Notes under the pieces: generated by a model
The model's input: the letters and a program-made list of their open reading frames with translations, nothing else
Database searches by the model: none
Told to the model about the DNA's origin: nothing
Translations under genes and position numbers: made by a program
NCBI GenBank assembly: GCA_025765595.1
Contig: JAIVFH010000207.1
Span: forward strand, 1-50,394
Source: Obelidium mucronatum
Taxonomy: Eukaryota; Chytridiomycota; Chytridiomycetes; Chytridiales; Chytriomycetaceae
DNA: 50,394 nucleotides
Direction: 5' to 3'
Shown here: positions 41,910 to 50,394 of the stretch, one piece after another
How the letters are laid out: every line of letters begins with the position of its first letter
Numbering within the stretch: position 1 is the first letter of the stretch

Positions 41910-43715
41910 TCAAACAGCCGCTTCTTGTTGTACCGCATTACTATAAGCGAGAACCACGGGACTAGAAGGACCCAAGTGTTTCGTCAAGTTGTGCAAGAGA
42001 AATTGTTCCTTGAAGCCATTTGCTTTCATCCGATCCACCAACCCAAGCAACAAGGTTTCTTTACTGTCGATATCCGACTTCAACAGTCCCGAGACCATAG
42101 CAGAATACCCAGTAGCACCAAACTCGACCCCCTTCACACGCGCACTTTCGAAAAACAGAGCCGCCTCCAAGATATTGTTTCCAGCCATCAAATTTTTGAG
42201 AACTTTGCCGTACTCAACTCGGCGGTCTTCCGGATCGACAACAGCAGCATCAAAGGCCTCCAAAAACTTTTGGAAAGTTTCAGTGCTACTGGCAGTGGAT
42301 GGGATGGCAGCGTATCCAATCATACCGGTGGCATACTTTAACCGGGGAGCAAACTTTCCAATTCCATCAAACCATGCATCCCATGTACTCAGTTCCTTTC
42401 CTCGTTGCAATGGGCCGTTTGCAAGCGCCAATTCAGCGGAATAGTCATAAATTTCTTCCAGAGGAGTGTCATTTGATTTTGCAGATTGAATGAGAGTTTT
42501 GATGATTCCCCAAGCTTCTGGAGCATTGGTTCCTGTTTCTGAATCCAATGCATAGACACGCATCATTTCACGCAAAAGGGATTTGGTGGGAGCCACGTCG
42601 GCGTGTCGCTTTTGAATTGCTTCGATTTCAAGTTTTCCGGCTTCCACGTTGTTTGCTTTCACGATTGCAGCGAGAATTCGGGTCGAGAGGTTGATGCTGG
42701 GGACGCGGCCTGATGTTTCAGCGGCTTCATTGAACAGTTTTTGGACAGCCGTGTAGTCGCCCGTGTTGACGAATGGGGTCATGGCAATGCTGTAGGATGT
42801 GAAGTTGGGGGCGATTTTTGTGAGAGGGATAAACTCCTTGATGAGAGCAAGCAGATCAAGAGTGGCTTCCTTGTTGTTTGTGGAGACGTAGGCTTTCAGC
42901 AGGTTGTTGTATGTGGTCAATAGAAGCGCATTCGGGTTTTCGGCGGCGGGACGGGTGCGTTTTTTGATCATTGCGGGCGAGGCGTCGCGCGGCAGCGGCG
43001 GATGGCGCTTCCACGCCGGTTTCTCGTCGAGCAGCGCGAGCACCTTGTCGAGCAGCGACGCGCGCTGCGGCAGCGGCTTCTCCGCCGAGGCGTCCGCCGC
43101 CGCCGCCGCCGCTGCGCCGTCCAGGTGTCTGATGACGCGCTCTTCGACTGCGCGGCGCCGCAGCGCGTGCGCGCGGTCGCGCTCGTCCTTCGCAGCGGCG
43201 ACGCGCCGCAGCATTTCGTCGGGCGGCGGCTTCGGCGCGCCGTAGTGGCGCCGCACAAACGCGCGCAGCACCGCCGCCGCGCTGCCAAAGTCGCCCGCGC
43301 GCGCAAACGCCTCTGCGACGAGCGGCGCCGCCACGTCCGGCGCCACGCCGGCGACCACGCGCGCCGCGCCGGCCACGTCGCCGGCCGCCGCGCGCGTCTC
43401 CAGCACGGCGGTGCGGCCGGGCGCCGCCACGTGCGGAAAAAGCGCAAACAGCTCGCCGACGAGTGCGCGCTGCGCCGCCCCGTGCACGCCGCCGGCCCCC
43501 GCCGCAACCGCAACGAGCAGCCGCTCGCCGTCCTCCGTCGACAGCCGCGCGCGCCCCGCCGCGTCCAGAGCCCGGAACTGCCCGACTGCCGCGCCGACCG
43601 AGCCGGCATCCAGCGCCGTCCGGACCTGCATCGCCGCCTGGAGGCTGGCCTCTGCGCTGGACGTCAGTGTCGACTGCTGGCGCACAAGAAGCGCAAAGCG
43701 AGAGAGGCGAAACAT
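41910..43715 (-). CDS. Mitochondrial helical-repeat (PPR-like) protein
   Basis: A single-exon frame of 601 residues. The N-terminus MFRLSRFALLVRQQST is a typical cleavable mitochondrial presequence. The rest is helical, with paired-helix repeats resembling PPR/TPR units such as LLTTYNNLLKAYVSTNNKEAT, NFTSYSIAMTPFVNTGDYTA, AALFFESARVKGVEFGAT and YSAMVSGLLK. PPR-like proteins bind organellar RNA, but the specific target is unknown and no ortholog was recognised. The first ~250 codons are extremely GC-rich (42960-43680, Ala/Arg-rich, G/C at nearly every third position), while the remaining 350 codons are ordinary A/T-balanced. The change is abrupt, within one open frame. Confidence 0.8.
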   Translation of the reverse strand: MFRLSRFALLVRQQSTLTSSAEASLQAAMQVRTALDAGSVGAAVGQFRALDAAGRARLSTEDGERLLVAVAAGAGGVHGAAQRALVGELFALFPHVAAPGRTAVLETRAAAGDVAGAARVVAGVAPDVAAPLVAEAFARAGDFGSAAAVLRAFVRRHYGAPKPPPDEMLRRVAAAKDERDRAHALRRRAVEERVIRHLDGAAAAAAADASAEKPLPQRASLLDKVLALLDEKPAWKRHPPLPRDASPAMIKKRTRPAAENPNALLLTTYNNLLKAYVSTNNKEATLDLLALIKEFIPLTKIAPNFTSYSIAMTPFVNTGDYTAVQKLFNEAAETSGRVPSINLSTRILAAIVKANNVEAGKLEIEAIQKRHADVAPTKSLLREMMRVYALDSETGTNAPEAWGIIKTLIQSAKSNDTPLEEIYDYSAELALANGPLQRGKELSTWDAWFDGIGKFAPRLKYATGMIGYAAIPSTASSTETFQKFLEAFDAAVVDPEDRRVEYGKVLKNLMAGNNILEAALFFESARVKGVEFGATGYSAMVSGLLKSDIDSKETLLLGLVDRMKANGFKEQFLLHNLTKHLGPSSPVVLAYSNAVQQEAAV

Positions 43716-43720
43716 TTTTT

Positions 43721-43808
43721 CCCTTTCTTTTTCTTTTTCTTTTTTTATTTTTATTTTTATTTTTATTTTTTATTTTTTATTTATTATTTTTTTATTTTTT
43801 ATTTAATT
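43721..43808. repeat. A/T-only low-complexity tract (TTTTTA-type repeats)
   Basis: About 88 bp of near-pure T with periodic A, plus a few C at the left end. It fills almost all of the 100-bp gap between the stop of the GTPase gene and the start of the mitochondrial protein gene, both on the minus strand, so it occupies the promoter position of the latter. Confidence 0.9.
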
Positions 43809-43815
43809 TGTCAAC

Positions 43816-45507
43816 TCATTCACTTCCACTCAGCTTGAATGAGACAAAACTGTTTTCCGGCGTTATCAATTCACTCTCGGAAAGCTGGAAAGTGCATGAG
43901 TTGTGAGTATCAATAAAAATACACCATCAAAAAAAAAATGAAAACATACCCTGACTCCACCAACAGTTTCGATATACTGGCAAAACTTTTTACTCTCGCC
44001 AAGAAGGTCAGACATTAATTCTCCCATGGTGGTTCCCTTCTTTACCAACAAACAATCGCGAAACACTCCCGCCTTTTCCTTGGCGCTTCCGCTCCCAGTG
44101 CTTCCGTCGCCAAAAGAATTGATGTTTCGTACTGGAAATGTTGGAATAAGCTCCAATGTTTTGACGGCGAGCTGTAGTGTTGCTGTAACTCCCGTGTTTC
44201 CGTATCGAAAAAGAACAAGATCCTGCACTTTTTCCAAACGCGCAAGAGTAGTTTCTGGAAGAGGTTTTAAACCATTCTATTATTTTTTGTTTGTTGTTTT
44301 TTAGCTATGAAAAATATGCAATGTCAAACAGAGCACTCAACTGTTTCATCTGCCAAATCGAAAAACTCTGTCCCTTCAATATAGTTGATAAACTTTTGCG
44401 AATGCAATTTTCGAAGAAACATTTCCGCCAAGGCACTCGTGAGAACAATCTTTGACTGTGTAGGGGATTTGTTCAGAGATCGTGCGAGTTAATTCCAACA
44501 CTTACGGAATCGTATTTCCGAAATATTTTATCAATATTTTTATCCGAATCCGGCAAATCAATCTTGTTCAATGCAATAATGGTAGGAAATCGCTCATCCA
44601 GAAAGGCATCTACAAGCTTTCGAACAGTCTCCTCAGTCCAAGTTTCCAAATTCTCAGTGATTCCACTTCGATCCAACGTCTTTTGACAGCACAATAGATT
44701 GGCACCGTAACCACTGAATTGCAAAGCTAACGTCTCTGCTGTTGATTGTGCGGTGGCGATATGCCGACGTGTAATATTTGGCCATTTCTTCCAAAGATTA
44801 TTGAAGATCCAGCTAGTTTTTTACATACAATACAAGAATCAGTTCCCCGCCGTCTTTTTGATATCTCTTTTGGGAAGGTTTTAACCTGTGAATCTCCTCG
44901 CGCAGCCAATCAATGTCATTTATCGGATCATATCCAATAGTCACTTTCCCACTTGCATCCGTTGTCCCAGAAGAATCCACAACATGAATTAATAAATCTG
45001 CAGTTCGAAGATCATCCAAGAATTGATTTCCAAGGCCCTACATTGTTTTTTTTTTTTTTTTTTTTTGGTTCGATTTGAGCTGTTGGTTCGAGATCTTCGA
45101 GACTCTCTCTCTCACCTCTCCCGTGCTTGCACCAGGTACTAATCCAGCGACATCCATAATCTTTAATGGAACCATTCGTACGCCGTCAACGCATTTCCCA
45201 TGTTTCGGTGCGCATTGCTCTTGCTTTCCAAATCGTTTACACGGACAGTCGATTGGAACGTATGCGACTCCGTGGTTTGGTTTAATCGTAGTGAATGGAA
45301 AGTTTCCGACTTTTGCAGCAGCGTCCGAGACTTTATGTACGAAATCACAAGAAAGGAAAAAACAACAAGAAGGATAAAAAAAAAAAGGATTAGATGAGGT
45401 TTCCGGGGCGGGGGGGAAATCAAATTGAGAGTGTTTTTACCAGCGTTGAGGAATGAGCTCTTCCCGGCTGATGGCTTGCCAACACAAGCGACGAGAAACT
45501 CCTTCAT
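43816..45507 (-). CDS. Obg/YchF-family GTPase with TGS domain (YGR210C-like)
   Basis: Multi-exon gene on the minus strand. The N-terminal G domain has G1 [22 protein letters not shown], a CPCKRFG...CAPKHGKC cysteine-rich insertion, G3 [11 protein letters not shown] and, after introns, [13 protein letters not shown] and G4 [10 protein letters not shown]-terminal segments [32 protein letters not shown] and [14 protein letters not shown] correspond to the helical region and TGS domain. The cysteine insertion and the C-terminal arrangement fit the archaeal/fungal YchF-like branch (yeast YGR210C) more than OLA1. Such GTPases associate with ribosomes, though the role of this branch is not well defined. 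One intron directly follows the G1 motif (SSFLNA). Confidence 0.9.
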
Positions 45508-46109
45508 TTTTATTTTATTATTTTTTTTGTACTAAATAGAGAAATAAACAATATTATCAAAAAGTTCATTAAACAAAGAATAACACTTCCAAAATATGGA
45601 ATAATTGAAAAAAATTATGGAGAAGTAAGCAACAGCACTTCTAAGCCACATTCAAAATTCATAGGTGATGGAATTTTAATAGGCAGAATTTTTTTTTTTG
45701 GAATATGTGGGTTTTATGCTTGCTATTTGCAGTAAAAGTTTTTTGCGTTGACCACGAAAATTGTGCCTACCGTTGCTCTTTTATTCTACTTGGGCCTTCC
45801 AGCCAATGGCAGCTTGTCCAGTTGTCAAGCAGGTTTGCTTTGAAAGAGTCATAGTCAATCAGAAGTAGGCTTGAACATCTGCCAAAAACTCATTATGAAG
45901 GAACAGAAAGTGGCAGAGAAGTAGATTGGGGGCAGAAAATTTGAGGAATTGATTTACATTGTTGGGTTGGAGATGGATGAAGTCAAGAAGGATGCTGTAC
46001 GTATGGTTCAAGGACCCAACCTTTAACCCAAAAGATGTTTGATTTAGTAGGGGATTGTTTTGTAACAATCTAATTCTGTTGCAAAAGTACAATACACAAA
46101 TGGACACTC
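45508..46109. other. A/T-rich spacer before the satellite array
   Basis: No gene was recognised. It is the last single-copy sequence before the tandem array; the only open frame of note (45859-46107, minus) has no recognisable domain. Confidence 0.45.
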
Positions 46110-49100
46110 ATTACTGCATAAAAACACGTAAAAACACGTAAAAACAAACAGGACGGTGGCACTCTGGTGAGCTCAAATATATAGACATTGCATATGGTTG
46201 GACTGCTGGTTGTCTGAAGAATTGCATTCTTTTGGCCATTCCTAGAATCATGTTTCAAAATTGGATGTAAAAGCCATATATTTCCAGAGAAAAGGAAGGG
46301 AAATGAGCAGGCCAGCCCAGCAAACCTGTCTCCACCTGGGATCCAATTCGGCCTGCACCAAGCCTTCCAATCCTGTGGGAGTATTGGGACGGGGATACTG
46401 ATGAGGTGAAATGTGCTAGAACCACTCAGGTGCCCTTTTTGCCTGAGCTGCCAACAGAAACAATCCAAACCAAAATAAAAACCAAATCAAACACAGCTAA
46501 ATACTGCATTCTCATACACTAAACTCAACAGAGGGCTGAAGAAGGTGGCTTTGTAGGGGAATGGGAACAATAGGTTGGCAGAGGCAACCAAACCAACAAC
46601 AGCACAGGCTGCTGCTCTCTGCATACTGAGCTAAAGACAAATTGATGTTTGTGGGGCTAGAGTATTGGGTGATAAACAATCAGAATAAAAGCACCTAGAA
46701 AACACGTAAATGTCGAGTAAAACACGTAAATGTCGAGTAAAACACGCATAAACACAGATAAACACGCAGAAACACGCATAAACACGTAAAAAACCAAACT
46801 TAAGGGGACCTTCCAGTGCCCTGAAGTATAGTGTGGGAAGTATCCAAGTCTTTTGCAATCTTGGCATGCAATCCTGGCAAACCACAAATAATTACTGCAT
46901 AAAAACACGTAAAAACACGTAAAAACAAAAAGGACGGTGGCACTCTGGTGAGCTCAGATATATAGACATTGCATATGGTTGGACTGCTGGTTGTCTGAAG
47001 AATTGCATTCTTTTGGCCATTCCTAGAATCATGTTTCAAAATTGGATGTAAAAGCCATATATTTCCAGAGAAAAGGAAGGGAAATGAGCAGGCCAGCCCA
47101 GCAAACCTGTCTCCACCTGGGATCCAATTCGGCCTGCACCAAGCCTTCCAATCCTGTGGGAGTATTGGGACGGGGATACTGATGAGGTGAAATGTGCTAG
47201 AACCACTCAGGTGCCCTTTTTGCCTGAGCTGCCAACAGAAACAATCCAAACCAAAATAAAAACCAAATCAAACACAGCTAAATACTGCATTCTCATACAC
47301 TAAACTCAACAGAGGGCTGAAGAAGGTGGCTTTGTAGGGGAATGGGAACAATAGGTTGGCAGAGGCAACCAAACCAACAACAGCACAGGCTGCTGCTCTC
47401 TGCATACTGAGCTAAAGACAAATTGATGTTTGTGGGGCTAGAGTATTGGGTGATAAACAATCAGAATAAAAGCACCTAGAAAACACGTAAATGTCGAGTA
47501 AAACACGTAAATGTCGAGTAAAACACGCATAAACACAGATAAACACGCAGAAACACGCATAAACACGTAAAAAACCAAACTTAAGGGGACCTTCCAGTGC
47601 CCTGAAGTATAGTGTGGGAAGTATCCAAGTCTTTTGCAATCTTGGCATGCAATCCTGGCAAACCACAAATAATTACTGCATAAAAACACGTAAAAACACG
47701 TAAAAACAAAAAGGACGGTGGCACTCTGGTGAGCTCAGATATATAGACATTGCATATGGTTGGACTGCTGGTTGTCTGAAGAATTGCATTCTTTTGGCCA
47801 TTCCTAGAATCATGTTTCAAAATTGGATGTAAAAGCCATATATTTCCAGAGAAAAGGAAGGGAAATGAGCAGGCCAGCCCAGCAAACCTGTCTCCACCTG
47901 GGATCCAATTCGGCCTGCACCAAGCCTTCCAATCCTGTGGGAGTATTGGGACGGGGATACTGATGAGGTGAAATGTGCTAGAACCACTCAGGTGCCCTTT
48001 TTGCCTGAGCTGCCAACAGAAACAATCCAAACCAAAATAAAAACCAAATCAAACACAGCTAAATACTGCATTCTCATACACTAAACTCAACAGAGGGCTG
48101 AAGAAGGTGGCTTTGTAGGGGAATGGGAACAATAGGTTGGCAGAGGCAACCAAACCAACAACAGCACAGGCTGCTGCTCTCTGCATACTGAGCTAAAGAC
48201 AAATTGATGTTTGTGGGGCTAGAGTATTGGGTGATAAACAATCAGAATAAAAGCACCTAGAAAACACGTAAATGTCGAGTAAAACACGTAAATGTCGAGT
48301 AAAACACGCATAAACACAGATAAACACGCAGAAACACGCATAAACACGTAAAAAACCAAACTTAAGGGGACCTTCCAGTGCCCTGAAGTATAGTGTGGGA
48401 AGTATCCAAGTCTTTTGCAATCTTGGCATGCAATCCTGGCAAACCACAAATAATTACTGCATAAAAACACGTAAAAACACGTAAAAACAAAAAGGACGGT
48501 GGCACTCTGGTGAGCTCAGATATATAGACATTGCATATGGTTGGACTGCTGGTTGTCTGAAGAATTGCATTCTTTTGGCCATTCCTAGAATCATGTTTCA
48601 AAATTGGATGTAAAAGCCATATATTTCCAGAGAAAAGGAAGGGAAATGAGCAGGCCAGCCCAGCAAACCTGTCTCCACCTGGGATCCAATTCGGCCTGCA
48701 CCAAGCCTTCCAATCCTGTGGGAGTATTGGGACGGGGATACTGATGAGGTGAAATGTGCTAGAACCACTCAGGTGCCCTTTTTGCCTGAGCTGCCAACAG
48801 AAACAATCCAAACCAAAATAAAAACCAAATCAAACACAGCTAAATACTGCATTCTCATACACTAAACTCAACAGAGGGCTGAAGAAGGTGGCTTTGTAGG
48901 GGAATGGGAACAATAGGTTGGCAGAGGCAACCAAACCAACAACAGCACAGGCTGCTGCTCTCTGCATACTGAGCTAAAGACAAATTGATGTTTGTGGGGC
49001 TAGAGTATTGGGTGATAAACAATCAGAATAAAAGCACCTAGAAAACACGTAAATGTCGAGTAAAACACGTAAATGTCGAGTAAAACACGCATAAACACAG

Positions 49101-50394
49101 ATAAACACGCAGAAACACGCATAAACACGTAAAAAACCAAACTTAAGGGGACCTTCCAGTGCCCTGAAGTATAGTGTGGGAAGTATCCAAGTCTTTTGCA
49201 ATCTTGGCATGCAATCCTGGCAAACCACAAATAATTACTGCATAAAAACACGTAAAAACACGTAAAAACAAAAAGGACGGTGGCACTCTGGTGAGCTCAG
49301 ATATATAGACATTGCATATGGTTGGACTGCTGGTTGTCTGAAGAATTGCATTCTTTTGGCCATTCCTAGAATCATGTTTCAAAATTGGATGTAAAAGCCA
49401 TATATTTCCAGAGAAAAGGAAGGGAAATGAGCAGGCCAGCCCAGCAAACCTGTCTCCACCTGGGATCCAATTCGGCCTGCACCAAGCCTTCCAATCCTGT
49501 GGGAGTATTGGGACGGGGATACTGATGAGGTGAAATGTGCTAGAACCACTCAGGTGCCCTTTTTGCCTGAGCTGCCAACAGAAACAATCCAAACCAAAAT
49601 AAAAACCAAATCAAACACAGCTAAATACTGCATTCTAATACACTAAACTCAACAGAGGGCTGAAGAAGGTGGCTTTGTAGGGGAATGGGAACAATAGGTT
49701 GGCAGAGGCAACCAAACCAACAACAGCACAGGCTGCTGCTCTCTGCATACTGAGCTAAAGACAAATTGATGTTTGTGGGGCTAGAGTATTGGGTGATAAA
49801 CAATCAGAATAAAAGCACCTAGAAAACACGTAAATGTCGAGTAAAACACGTAAATGTCGAGTAAAACACGCATAAACACAGATAAACACGCAGAAACACG
49901 CATAAACACGTAAAAAACCAAACTTAAGGGGACCTTCCAGTGCCCTGAAGTATAGTGTGGGAAGTATCCAAGTCTTTTGCAATCTTGGCATGCAATCCTG
50001 GCAAACCACAAATAATTACTGCATAAAAACACGTAAAAACACGTAAAAACAAAAAGGACGGTGGCACTCTGGTGAGCTCAGATATATAGACATTGCATAT
50101 GGTTGGACTGCTGGTTGTCTGAAGAATTGCATTCTTTTGGCCATTCCTAGAATCATGTTTCAAAATTGGATGTAAAAGCCATATATTTCCAGAGAAAAGG
50201 AAGGGAAATGAGCAGGCCAGCCCAGCAAACCTGTCTCCCACCTGGGATCCAATTCGGCCTGCACCAAGCCTTCCAATCCTGTGGGAGTATTGGGACGGGG
50301 ATACTGATGAGGTGAAATGTGCTAGAACCACTCAGGTGCCCTTTTTGCGAGCTGCCAACAGAAACAATCCAAACCAAATAAAAACCAAATCAAA
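46110..50394. repeat. Tandem satellite, 781-bp unit, about 5.5 copies to the window end
   Basis: The same sequence recurs at exact 781-bp spacing: for example CTGCATAAAAACACG at 46114, 46895, 47676, 48457, 49238 and 50019. Copies 2-5 are almost identical; copy 1 differs at a few bases (CAAATATATA for CAGATATATA). The final copy has one inserted and a few deleted bases near 50238-50375, as might be seen at a contig edge. Each unit has a sub-array of AACACG-type heptamers with a 20-bp direct repeat (about 46699-46795 in unit 1). Frames of up to 149 codons recur in every unit but carry no domain. The array is probably subtelomeric, centromeric or another satellite (inference). Confidence 0.95.

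Noticed and set aside
42968..43906. Arg/Ala-rich frames overlapping the start of the mitochondrial repeat protein
   Set aside because: They are shadows caused by high GC; the minus-strand frame with a mitochondrial presequence continues unbroken for 601 residues.
46070..50377. Repeated 83-149 codon minus-strand frames in each 781-bp unit
   Set aside because: They recur because the DNA repeats. They overlap each other in different frames, have no domain and contain the AACACG sub-array, so they are not supported as genes.

Overview
The window is nuclear DNA of a eukaryote with short spliceosomal introns (mostly about 45-100 nt, GT..AG) and tightly packed genes. The gene set (fungal-type cytoplasmic dynein, PAN3, Sit4/PP6 phosphatase, GPI10/PIG-B, a YGR210C-type GTPase), together with an exostosin-type GT64 glycosyltransferase, suggests an early-diverging, probably zoosporic (chytrid-like) fungus. 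That placement is inference, since no rRNA or species marker is present.

Layout. 27-7457 is a nested transposon block. A Ty1/copia element on the minus strand has identical 66-bp LTRs and a TTATC target duplication, and its 1.57-kb centre is inverted. An apparently intact 2.65-kb PIF/Harbinger element (transposase plus Myb/SANT-like protein) sits inside its 5' LTR. 8.2-18.2 kb holds a small coiled-coil gene with a (TG)n intron, a GT64 glycosyltransferase, a divergent GC-rich gluconokinase, a fasciclin-domain membrane protein, a proline-rich coiled-coil protein and a leucine-rich-repeat gene. The glycosyltransferase and fasciclin genes each carry an intron packed with short GC-rich palindromes. 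19.1-26.7 kb is the first half of cytoplasmic dynein heavy chain. It stops abruptly after AAA2, next to a minus-strand fragment with a duplicated 33-residue unit. 27.4-45.5 kb is a dense housekeeping block: HECT ubiquitin ligase, TAF7, PAN3, an alpha/beta hydrolase, PIG-B, an SPF45-like splicing factor, the PP6 catalytic subunit, a mitochondrial helical-repeat protein and an Obg/YchF-family GTPase. 46.1-50.4 kb is a nearly homogeneous 781-bp tandem satellite that runs off the window end.

The genes are unrelated housekeeping functions (transcription, mRNA deadenylation, splicing, GPI anchors, protein degradation, motor transport), not one pathway. Several pairs share very short intergenic spaces: the hydrolase and PIG-B start codons are 17 bp apart, PIG-B to SPF45 is 27 bp, and TAF7 to PAN3 is 35 bp. 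The most unusual signals are the intronic palindrome arrays with compensatory stem changes, an RRM-like fold in the place of the zinc knuckle in a copia Gag, the frame-preserving inversion in that element, and the dynein breakpoint.
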